Positions 55,079 through 63,018 of a DNA stretch of 64,000 nt are shown in pieces (position 1 is the stretch's first letter; each line of letters begins with the position of its first letter). The notes beneath the pieces were generated by a model. That model saw nothing but the letters and a program-made list of their open reading frames with translations, ran no database searches and was not told where the DNA came from. A program made the translations under genes and the position numbers. Source of the stretch: Sinorhizobium sp. 8-89 (GTDB lineage: Bacteria > Pseudomonadota > Alphaproteobacteria > Rhizobiales > Rhizobiaceae); contig NZ_JASKLR010000008.1 in the NCBI RefSeq assembly GCF_030124325.1, positions 199,036-263,035 of the forward strand, given 5' to 3'.

Positions 55079-55840
55079 ATGCAGAGGCAAATACCGTTCA
55101 AAGGGCAGAAGGACTGGCGGGTGGCGCGCTATGCTCTCGGCGGCATTGCCGGCTTTGCTGTCCTTGCCCAGTTGTTGACTTATCTCAGTCTGGCGGCGCT
55201 TCACGATAGCCCCTATGTTGCCGCCTTGGTCAGCGCGGGATTGGTATCGTTGCTGATGGGTATCCCATTGATCGTGGTCGCCGCCGTACAGTTTCGGCGC
55301 GCCGAACGACTGCGGAATCAAATCAATCATCTTGCCGCACATGACGGCGCGACCGGTTGCGTTACCGGTCGCGGACTTGTCCAGCACGTGAGTGGACTGG
55401 AGCGCCGGCGCCGCCGTTCGGGCGATTCGCTGCAGGGCGCCCTCATTCATGTGCGTATCAACAATCTCGACGACATGGGCGCGAGCTTTGGTCCGCAATG
55501 GAGCGACGAGCTTTTGCAATTCGTCGCCTCCACCATCAGCACCTCCATTCGCCGCGACGACATCGTCGCACGAACCGGACCGGCGAGCTTCGATGTGCTG
55601 CTCATCGGCGCCACTGAAGCCGAGGCTGACCATGTATGTGCACGCCTGACCAAGGCGTTGGTTTCTTCGCACTTCGCCGCGGACGGCAAGGGTGTCGATC
55701 TTGCGCTCAGCGTCGGCGGCGTTTTGTTCGACGGCAGCATCGACCTGGAACGGCTGCATCGCGCCGCGGCTTCGGGGAGTGTTACAGTGACCGCGGAGGC
55801 CGCTCAGGACATCGGATTTATGCGGCTGCCGTCAGCCTGA
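55079..55840 (+). CDS. Two-pass membrane protein with degenerate GGDEF domain
   Basis: The 253-residue protein has two hydrophobic segments (about 18-40 and 44-66). A GGDEF-like domain follows from residue 80 (INHLAAHDGATGCVTGRG; RIDVIARTG-like RRDDIVARTGPASFDVLL). The signature position reads TGPAS instead of GGDEF, and the usual DxLT is DGAT, so diguanylate cyclase activity is not expected. There is no EAL domain. GGGAG lies 8 bases before ATG 55079. It lies just upstream of the type I secretion operon on the same strand and might be a c-di-GMP-related regulator of it; this is inference. Confidence 0.75.
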   Translation: MQRQIPFKGQKDWRVARYALGGIAGFAVLAQLLTYLSLAALHDSPYVAALVSAGLVSLLMGIPLIVVAAVQFRRAERLRNQINHLAAHDGATGCVTGRGLVQHVSGLERRRRRSGDSLQGALIHVRINNLDDMGASFGPQWSDELLQFVASTISTSIRRDDIVARTGPASFDVLLIGATEAEADHVCARLTKALVSSHFAADGKGVDLALSVGGVLFDGSIDLERLHRAAASGSVTVTAEAAQDIGFMRLPSA

Positions 55841-56028
55841 TACGCCTGGGACCGTTACAACGTACGGGTGGTTTGTTCTATTTTTGCAACATGATGCCGC
55901 CAAAGCTTGAGCGCGACCTTGGGCCCCTAAAAATTAATGGCTCTCCTTTATTACCAATGTATTATTTAACGCAAATTTTGAGTGATTTTGATGCATGCTC
56001 AACCTGCGGGCGTGACGAGGGGGATTAA

Positions 56029-57474
56029 TTGAAACTAGGTAAGACGTTTAGGGGCGGACTGTTTTCCATTCTGCTCGCATCGACCGTGCTTGCTAGCGGC
56101 GCGACGGAAGCAATGACGCTGCGGGAAGCGCTCCAGATTGCAATCGAATCCAACCCCGAGATCGGGCAGTCGGTAGAGAATCGCGAAGCGATCGAGTTCG
56201 AGCTGCGACAAGCGCGTGGACTTTATTTGCCGAGTGTCGATCTGGAGGCGTCAACCGGCGCCCGCCACTTGGAGGACGACAGCCGTCGACTGGCTTCCAT
56301 TGAAAACGACCCTCTCTATCCATCGGACGTCAGTCTGACCGTTACGCAGAAACTCTTCGATGGCGGCGGCCGGCGCGCGGAGCTGGAGCGCCAGGCGGCG
56401 CGCGTCGACAGCGCCTCTTTCCGCGTCCTGGAGCGCTCAGAAACAATTGCGCTGCAGATCGTTCGCGAGTATTTCGAATACATCCTCCAGCAGCAGATCG
56501 TGGAAGAGGCACGCCGTAACCTCGGTGCCCACCAGTCGATTCGCTCCGACATCAGCTCGTTGATTTCGGGTGGCAGGCTGACCGAGGCGGACCGCCAGCA
56601 GGCCGACGAGCGCCTGCTTTCGGCGAAAGCCCGGCTGCAGGAAGCCGAAGAGGCGCTGGATACGGTCAAGATCAGCTTCAATCGTCTCGTTGGCCAGCCG
56701 CTGACCAAACCGTCCCTGCCAAAATCGGTCGCCGCTGCGCTGCCGCAGACACTGGAATCGGCAATCGGTATTGCTCGGACCAATAATCCGCGCATCAAGG
56801 CGGCCGACGCTGACATCAACGTCGCCGACGCTCAGGTCAAGGCGGCGAAATCGAACATGCTGCCGGAGATCGTTGCCGAGGGGCGTATCCGCTCTGGAGT
56901 GGACATCGACGGCTCGACGGGAGATACCTGGGATGCTCAGGCACGCATCGTCGCGAAGTGGAACCTCTATCGCGGCGGTATCGACATCGCCAACGAACAG
57001 GAGCAGATGCGTCGCGCCAGCGAGCAGCGGCTCGTCTTCCACCAGGCGCATCGTGAAGTCGAGGAAGCCGTCCGGATCTCCTGGGAGCGCCGCGCCAGCC
57101 AATACGATCTCTCGCGCACGCTGAAGGCGCAGGCGCAAGCGAACGACCAACTGGTGGCGTCCTATCGCGAGCAACTCGCCGTCGGGCAACGTTCGCTGCT
57201 GGACGTTCTCGGAGCGCAGAACGCGCGCTTCAATGCAAATGTTCTTGCGAAGACGGCGCAGTACGCCGCGTTGTTTGCCGAGTATCGCCTGCTCGCGGCC
57301 ACGGGCCAACTTCTCGCCACCACGGAAATCAAGGCACCGGCGCAGTCGGAAGCCTATGCGCGGAAGGAATTCAACGTTTCCGAAGCTCCCGCGACGGAGA
57401 CCTACCGCCGCGTGCCTTCTCGCCAGACGAATGATCTGCCGCTCGACCTGCTCGCACCGATCCAGCAAAAGTGA
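56029..57474 (+). CDS. TolC-family outer membrane protein of type I secretion (LapE/AggA type)
   Basis: The 481-residue protein has a signal peptide (cleaved near ATEA) and two TolC-type repeats: LREALQIAIESNPEI near the mature start and LESAIGIARTNNPRIKAADA in the middle, each followed by long helices with VTQKLFDGGGRRAE and AKWNLYRGGIDIANE. It would form the outer membrane channel. The start is TTG 56029, preceded by AGGGGG. The upstream 190 bp is notably AT-rich. The ABC exporter gene follows after 34 bases. Confidence 0.9.
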   Translation: MKLGKTFRGGLFSILLASTVLASGATEAMTLREALQIAIESNPEIGQSVENREAIEFELRQARGLYLPSVDLEASTGARHLEDDSRRLASIENDPLYPSDVSLTVTQKLFDGGGRRAELERQAARVDSASFRVLERSETIALQIVREYFEYILQQQIVEEARRNLGAHQSIRSDISSLISGGRLTEADRQQADERLLSAKARLQEAEEALDTVKISFNRLVGQPLTKPSLPKSVAAALPQTLESAIGIARTNNPRIKAADADINVADAQVKAAKSNMLPEIVAEGRIRSGVDIDGSTGDTWDAQARIVAKWNLYRGGIDIANEQEQMRRASEQRLVFHQAHREVEEAVRISWERRASQYDLSRTLKAQAQANDQLVASYREQLAVGQRSLLDVLGAQNARFNANVLAKTAQYAALFAEYRLLAATGQLLATTEIKAPAQSEAYARKEFNVSEAPATETYRRVPSRQTNDLPLDLLAPIQQK

Positions 57475-57508
57475 TGACCGTCGCTATGGCACATGATCGG
57501 TCGTCATT

Positions 57509-59686
57509 ATGCAAGGCGTTGAAACCCAAGTGCAAACCGGCCCGGCTTTGACCGGTTTTACAACGGCGTTCAAGGAGATCTGCATCTTCTTGAACCGGCC
57601 GTCCTCCGACACAGTACTCTATTCGGACGTGCCTTTCGATGCCCGCTCGCCGAGCATCGAGGATGTGTCGCGTATTGCCGAGCGCGTCGGGCTGGAGACA
57701 GAAATCGTTTCACCGCGCGCGCTCGCCAACCGTGATTTTCTATTTCCGCTGCTGCTCGTCTTTCGCGACGGTCGTGCGGCGGCGCTATTGGAAGAGGGTT
57801 TGGATGGCGTCCTGAGTCTGTCGAACACCGTATCGTCGGCCGAGGGCACCGTGCTCAGGTTCCCGGATTTGCATCTCGACAGGGTCGCCTATGCCGTATC
57901 GTTCTCCGCGACCTATTTGAACGCCGCGACCAGACCGGGCGTCGGCGAAGCACGCAATATCGACCGCAAACACTGGTTGACGGCGACAATACGACCTTTC
58001 TGGCAAGCCTATGCTCAGGTTGCGCTCGCCGCGTTCTTCATCAACGTGCTTGCGTTGGCGGCGCCGCTATTCACGATGAACGTCTATGATCGCATTCTGC
58101 CCAACAAAGCGATTGCGACCCTCTGGGTGCTGGCGCTGGGTATCAGCGCCGTCATCCTTTTTGATTTCCTGCTGAAGACGGTGCGGGCTGCGCTCATCGA
58201 CTACGCTGGACGCAAGGCCGATCTGAAGCTCTCCTACATGCTGTTCGAGAAAATCCTGCACGCCACCCTCGCGTCCAGGCCGCACTCGACCGGCGAATAC
58301 GCCAACCGCGCCATGCAGTACGAATTCGTGCGCGAGTTCTTTACCTCGAATACGCTGAGCACGGTCATAGACAGCCTCTTTGTTTTCGTTTTCATTGCTG
58401 CGGTCTATGCCGTGGCCGGGTGGATTGCGGTCGTGCCCGCGGTCGCATTTATCTTCAGCCTGCTGATCGGCTATGTCGCTCAGCACAAGATCGGTAGCCG
58501 CGTTGCCGCCGCCTCGAACGAATCCGCCCAGCGCCAATCCTTGCTTGTCGAAACCATCAGCGCGATCGAGACAGTGAAGACGCTGCATTCGGAAAAGCAG
58601 CTTCTTCGCCGATGGAACGAGTTGGCGAAGCACTCCTCGAACACGTCCGAGCAAATCAAGCAGATATCTTCATGGGCCACGCACGCGACGCAATTCATCC
58701 AGCAGTTGGTCACCGTGTGTATTGTCGTCGCCGGCGCCTACGAATTCACGCAGGGCAATATCTCATCCGGCGCAATCATTGCCGCCAGCATGCTGGCTGG
58801 CCGCGCGGTCGCACCGCTCGGCCAGATCGCCATGACGCTGGCACGACTTCGCCAGGCGCTCCTGTCGCTGCGCATTCTCAACTCGATTATGGAACAGCCC
58901 GAGGACCGACCCAACACGATCGGCTTCGTCAACCGCGACATTCGCCACGGCAGCGTAACCTTCGCGAAGGTCGACTTTGCCTATCCCGGGACGGATCACA
59001 AGGTTGTCAGCGACATGAGTGTGACCATAGCTGCGGGCGAGCGCGTCGGCATCATCGGCCGCATTGGATCGGGCAAGACGACGATCGGTCGTCTGTTAGC
59101 GGGGCTCTATCCTCCGAGTTTGGGCCGGATCTTGCTCGATGGCGTCGATATCCGGCAGCTGCACCCCTCCGTGGTGCGCTCGGCGGTATCCTTCGTCTCC
59201 CAGAATTCGGACCTGTTCTCGGGTACCATCAAGGAGAACCTCTTGATGGCGAACCCGACGGCGAGCGACGAGGCAATGGTGGCCGCGGCGAAGCTTGCCG
59301 GCGTCGACGATTTTGTCTCCTCTCACCCTCGCGGCTACGACATGCCGGTCGGCGAACGCGGCTCGCAGCTTTCCGGCGGACAGCGCCAGGCAGTGGCGAT
59401 CGCGCGGATCCTGCTTCGCAAGCCGAAGATCGTCTTCCTCGATGAGCCGTCCGGCGCCATGGATCTGGCCAGCGAGCGAGAACTGATCAACCGGCTTTCC
59501 AGTGTTTTCGGCCGAGATGTCACCCTGTTTATCTCCACCCACCGTCACAGCATGCTCAACCTCGTCGATCGGCTTCTGATTCTCGACCGTGGTCGCATAG
59601 TTGCCGACGGCCCTAAGGCGCAAGTTATCGAGCAGCTGCAGAAGCGGCCCGGTTCGATCAGCCCTGTGGCGGAGGCAACCGCATGA
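57509..59686 (+). CDS. Type I secretion ABC transporter (LapB-like)
   Basis: The 725-residue protein has an N-terminal C39-like domain without the catalytic Cys (residues 1-140), five or six membrane helices (about 165-430), and an ABC domain with Walker A GRIGSGKTT, signature LSGGQRQAVAIAR, Walker B IVFLDEPSGAMD and the STHRHSM H-loop. This is the LapB/RTX exporter layout. The gene overlaps no neighbour but is 52 bases before the HlyD-type gene. Confidence 0.92.
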   Translation: MQGVETQVQTGPALTGFTTAFKEICIFLNRPSSDTVLYSDVPFDARSPSIEDVSRIAERVGLETEIVSPRALANRDFLFPLLLVFRDGRAAALLEEGLDGVLSLSNTVSSAEGTVLRFPDLHLDRVAYAVSFSATYLNAATRPGVGEARNIDRKHWLTATIRPFWQAYAQVALAAFFINVLALAAPLFTMNVYDRILPNKAIATLWVLALGISAVILFDFLLKTVRAALIDYAGRKADLKLSYMLFEKILHATLASRPHSTGEYANRAMQYEFVREFFTSNTLSTVIDSLFVFVFIAAVYAVAGWIAVVPAVAFIFSLLIGYVAQHKIGSRVAAASNESAQRQSLLVETISAIETVKTLHSEKQLLRRWNELAKHSSNTSEQIKQISSWATHATQFIQQLVTVCIVVAGAYEFTQGNISSGAIIAASMLAGRAVAPLGQIAMTLARLRQALLSLRILNSIMEQPEDRPNTIGFVNRDIRHGSVTFAKVDFAYPGTDHKVVSDMSVTIAAGERVGIIGRIGSGKTTIGRLLAGLYPPSLGRILLDGVDIRQLHPSVVRSAVSFVSQNSDLFSGTIKENLLMANPTASDEAMVAAAKLAGVDDFVSSHPRGYDMPVGERGSQLSGGQRQAVAIARILLRKPKIVFLDEPSGAMDLASERELINRLSSVFGRDVTLFISTHRHSMLNLVDRLLILDRGRIVADGPKAQVIEQLQKRPGSISPVAEATA

Positions 59687-59738
59687 TTTTCCTTTCATCG
59701 GAAGGGACACGGGGTCACGACCGGCGGGGGGCACCGGC

Positions 59739-61019
59739 ATGACTGAAAAGCCACCCCTTGCAGCGCGCGCAGGCCTGCTCGTCATCGGTCTTCTTATCAC
59801 CTCGTTTGTCGCCTGGGCCGCGATCGCTGAAGTCGACGAGATCGCTCGCGGCGAGGGCAAGGTGATCCCCGTTTCGAAGACGCAGATCATCCAGTCGAGC
59901 GAGCCCGGGATCGTACGCGAGATCGCCGTCCAGGTTGGCCAGGTCGTTCGCCGGGGCGATCTGATCCTCAGGCTCGATGATACTGCCAGCGGATCCTCGC
60001 TCGGCGAGATCGAAGCCAAGGCGCGGTCGTTGCGCGCCCAGATAGCGCGGCTGGAGCTTGAAGAGGAAGGAGCCTACGAGTCAACGTACAAGTGCCCGGA
60101 CGACATCGCCAAGGCGGCGCCAGGCATATGCGCCAACGAGGAGCAGTTGCTTCTGGCCAAGGCCGGCAATTTCAACAACAAGCTCTCGGTCATGCAGGCG
60201 CGTCATAGTCAGCGCCAAAAGGAACTCGCGGAAGCACAAGCCAATATCACGCGACTGGCCGAAAGCCTCCAGGTGACGGAGCGTGAACAGGAACTGCTGG
60301 CGCCGATGGTCAAGCGCAAACTGGTCGCGCAAACAGAACTGTTGCGTGTCGAGAAGGAGTTGACCGACACCCGCGGCCAAGTCGCCCTGTCAAAGGAATC
60401 GACCGGACGACTGGAGGCGGCGATCAGAGAAGCCGCACTGCAGGTGACCGAATTATCGCTGCAACTGCGGCAAGAGGCTCTGGCGGAAAAGACTGAGGCG
60501 CTATCGCAACTCTCGGTGATCGAGGAAACGATCCGCGGTGCCAGCAGCCGGGTTGCGAACACCGACATCCGATCGCCGGTCGACGGCATCATCAATACGC
60601 TGGAGGTCAACACCGTAGGCGCCTACGTGACACCTGGCGCGGTGATTGGCGGGGTCGTGCCGACATCCGAAATATTGCTGGTGGAAGCGCGCCTTTCGCC
60701 GCGCGATGTCGCTTTCGTTCGTACCGGTCAGCCGGCTCTGATCAAAGTTTCGGCCTACGACTTTTCGATTTATGGCGGCCTCGGCGGCGAGGTCGAAACG
60801 GTGAGTGCGGACAGTTTGCTCGATCAAAATACCGGCGAGACCTACTATCTCGTGCGGGTCAAGACCGACAGCGCCGCGCTTGTGAAGGACGGACGGGAAT
60901 ACGCGATCATGCCTGGGATGATCGCTTCGGTCGACATCATGACCGGCAAAAAGACCATCCTCACTTATCTGATGAAACCCATCAACAAGGCGCGCGAGGA
61001 AGCCTTCCGGGAGCGTTAA
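59739..61019 (+). CDS. HlyD-family membrane fusion protein (LapC-like)
   Basis: The 426-residue protein has one N-terminal membrane helix (about 10-30), the lipoyl-type half domains (GEGKVIPVSKTQIIQSSEPG and IRSPVDGIINTL), a long coiled coil (about 130-310), and the HlyD tail (GMIASVDIMTGKKTILTYLM). It joins the ABC exporter to the TolC-type channel. I chose ATG 59739, preceded by GGGGGG. Confidence 0.92.
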   Translation: MTEKPPLAARAGLLVIGLLITSFVAWAAIAEVDEIARGEGKVIPVSKTQIIQSSEPGIVREIAVQVGQVVRRGDLILRLDDTASGSSLGEIEAKARSLRAQIARLELEEEGAYESTYKCPDDIAKAAPGICANEEQLLLAKAGNFNNKLSVMQARHSQRQKELAEAQANITRLAESLQVTEREQELLAPMVKRKLVAQTELLRVEKELTDTRGQVALSKESTGRLEAAIREAALQVTELSLQLRQEALAEKTEALSQLSVIEETIRGASSRVANTDIRSPVDGIINTLEVNTVGAYVTPGAVIGGVVPTSEILLVEARLSPRDVAFVRTGQPALIKVSAYDFSIYGGLGGEVETVSADSLLDQNTGETYYLVRVKTDSAALVKDGREYAIMPGMIASVDIMTGKKTILTYLMKPINKAREEAFRER

Positions 61020-61023
61020 GCAG

Positions 61024-61632
61024 ATGAATGTCACGCAACCGACCTCTTCGGCAGAGGACATGAGTGCGCTCAGGTTCCGTGTCGTGACCGTTGGCGGACA
61101 GCGGCGCGGGATAAAGCTCGAGGAAATCTACTGGTGGAGCCTTTCCGAACTCGCCGCCCGTAGAAGCTGCAAGCTCGCCGATATCGTCTCCGAGTGTGAA
61201 CAGGCCCTGGATGGGGAAGGCAATTTGACAGCGAGGTTGCGTTACGTCGCGACAGGCTATTTGCGCGAGCAGCTTTCCGGCGCCCGGGAACGCAGCGGGC
61301 TCGCGGTCGTCGCGGGGCAGGTGCGCGCATGCCCATCGCCAGCCTTCGCATTGACGGGTGACAAGCGCATCATTGCCTATAATCCTGCATTCCTCACCTT
61401 CGTTCAGTCACGCTTTCTAAGATTCCAGTCCTCTCCGCCCGCGCAGGGCCTAAGGCTCTCCTTCGATGTCCAGTTTGCCGAGCTGGTAGATCGGTTGAGA
61501 GCTTCTCCCGGCGAACCCCAGCCGGCAGGGTTCACGATCGGCATCAACGAGCACGTCACCCGCGGTCGTCTGAGCGCGGCGCTCGCGTCACTATTCGATC
61601 AGGATGTGGTTATCGGCTTCATCTCGGCGTGA
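61024..61632 (+). CDS. Ribbon-helix-helix domain protein in the secretion operon
   Basis: The 202-residue protein starts with an RHH_4-like segment (FRVVTVGGQRRGIKLEEIYW then LSELAARRSCKLADIVSECE), which in rhizobia is found in small DNA-binding-like proteins. The C-terminal part (about 100-200) has a PAS-like look (GDKRIIAYNPAFLTFVQSRF). It starts 4 bases after the HlyD-type gene, so it is co-transcribed with the secretion genes. It may be a regulator of the adhesin, but no role is known. Confidence 0.65.
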   Translation: MNVTQPTSSAEDMSALRFRVVTVGGQRRGIKLEEIYWWSLSELAARRSCKLADIVSECEQALDGEGNLTARLRYVATGYLREQLSGARERSGLAVVAGQVRACPSPAFALTGDKRIIAYNPAFLTFVQSRFLRFQSSPPAQGLRLSFDVQFAELVDRLRASPGEPQPAGFTIGINEHVTRGRLSAALASLFDQDVVIGFISA

Positions 61633-61655
61633 AGGTGGCGAATTACACCGGCCCG

Positions 61656-62570
61656 CTATCGGAGCGCACCCTCGCCGGGCATCACGTCCAGCAACGGCGA
61701 GACGGCTGAAGCAAGCTTGTCGCCGCCAGTCTTGATGCCATGGATCCATGCACGATCCAGGCTGACCGAAAACAGAGGCTGGTAGGCAGGCAGAGCGCGG
61801 TCGAGCTTCACGTCGTCGCTCAGGTTGTCGAGTATGAAATAGCCTTGGCTGGTCATTACCGAAAGCACAGCGTGGTACAGATTGCGGCGTACGTCGCGGA
61901 GCACGACGATCGACATGGCCTGTGGCGGAAGCCCGGCCTGTTTCAGCGCGGCCATCTTGAGAATCGCGTAGTCCTCGCAGTCGCCCTTGCCACGGGCGAG
62001 AATCTCGTTCGGGGATGCCCAATAATCCTTTGAACCGTAGTTCTGTGCATCCGGTTCGTAGCGAACGAGCCGGTTCACTGCGCGATTGATGCCGTTCAGC
62101 TTCTGGTAAAAGCCAAGGCTAACAGTGTCCTCGATGGAGGTCTGAAGTATTCCAGCTGCTCCGCAACTGCTCGCCTGTTTGCACCGCGCAAAATCGGATG
62201 ATGCTATCGAGGGAAATACGGCTTTCCATTTCCGCGCTGCCGGTATCGACGACACACGGAAGGCCACCGACTGGAACACGGCGACGGAGTTGGGTTGCGA
62301 AGCCGCGTTCAGGCGGGGGCTGGCCGGCGTGACCACCGCCACCTGTTGCGGTCGAGCTTTGAGTGTTTCCGTCGTCTTGTTCCTGAAGGTGTCTGCGTTG
62401 CCCATTGCGGCCGCAATTGCCGGCGAGTCGAAGCCGATCATGTGCTGCAGAGTGCCGAGGTAGGCCGCGCTGGGCTGGCCGGCCCAGGTCGCTGAAGGGG
62501 ACAGGAGGCTCGCAGCCAAAGCTACAACTTTCCAAGCTGTCCTGCAGCATGCCCAGTTCTTCTTACCCAT
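61656..62570 (-). CDS. Periplasmic transglutaminase-like cysteine protease (BTLCP/LapG type)
   Basis: The 304-residue protein has a signal peptide (VVALAASLLSPSATWAG). The BTLCP catalytic triad is visible: Cys198 in GKGDCEDYA, His233 in LYHAVL and Asp248 in FILDNL. LapG proteases cut the N-terminal retention module of giant adhesins and release the cell from surfaces when c-di-GMP is low. The N-terminal region (residues 35-130) is longer than in LapG. It is convergent to the secretion operon and divergent from the adhesin gene, which fits a Lap-type system. Confidence 0.88.
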   Translation of the reverse strand: MGKKNWACCRTAWKVVALAASLLSPSATWAGQPSAAYLGTLQHMIGFDSPAIAAAMGNADTFRNKTTETLKARPQQVAVVTPASPRLNAASQPNSVAVFQSVAFRVSSIPAARKWKAVFPSIASSDFARCKQASSCGAAGILQTSIEDTVSLGFYQKLNGINRAVNRLVRYEPDAQNYGSKDYWASPNEILARGKGDCEDYAILKMAALKQAGLPPQAMSIVVLRDVRRNLYHAVLSVMTSQGYFILDNLSDDVKLDRALPAYQPLFSVSLDRAWIHGIKTGGDKLASAVSPLLDVMPGEGALR

Positions 62571-63018
62571 TGCCGCACCTCACGGTTGAATGGGGATACT
62601 CTACGAAGGAAACGAAAAAGTGCCGTAAAGCTATACGGATTATCTATCGTATCGAGCAGTAATACAATTTGCATAAAATTTTATTCAAAATGTATATGGT
62701 ATTGGGTCACGATTGCGGTTGAAGTTCGTGTAAACCGCAATTCCCACCGTGTAAAAGACGCGAACGACGGAACAATATTACCTATTTTTATGCGAGGCTC
62801 AGCGGCAACCGAGCCGTGTTGTCAACGAGTGCTGCGATGGTGGAAGCGCCCGACGCCGCCGATATGCATATCATGATATGTCCTTAGTTCGCTTGTGAAA
62901 GAAATTTCTCGTCACAGCATAACAGGGTATATAGTTTCGCAATTTAAGGATTGCCTCAAGAATTGATTTCGAAAGTTGTATGTGTTTACTTGCGCTGAAT
63001 TCTTGGGGGATACTACAC
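62571..63018. promoter_or_regulatory. AT-rich divergent promoter region of protease and adhesin genes
   Basis: This 448-bp interval separates the LapG-type gene and the adhesin start. It is clearly richer in A and T than the surroundings, especially 62600-62720 (for example AAAATTTTATTCAAAATG) and 62870-62990. Such AT-rich upstream regions are preferred by H-NS-like MucR/Ros regulators in rhizobia; binding here is inference. No gene was recognised; a 96-codon frame at 62586-62876 looks like chance. Confidence 0.5.

Noticed and set aside
62586..62876. 96-codon plus ORF in the adhesin/protease promoter region
   Set aside because: It lies in AT-rich DNA, has no family pattern and would cover the divergent promoters.
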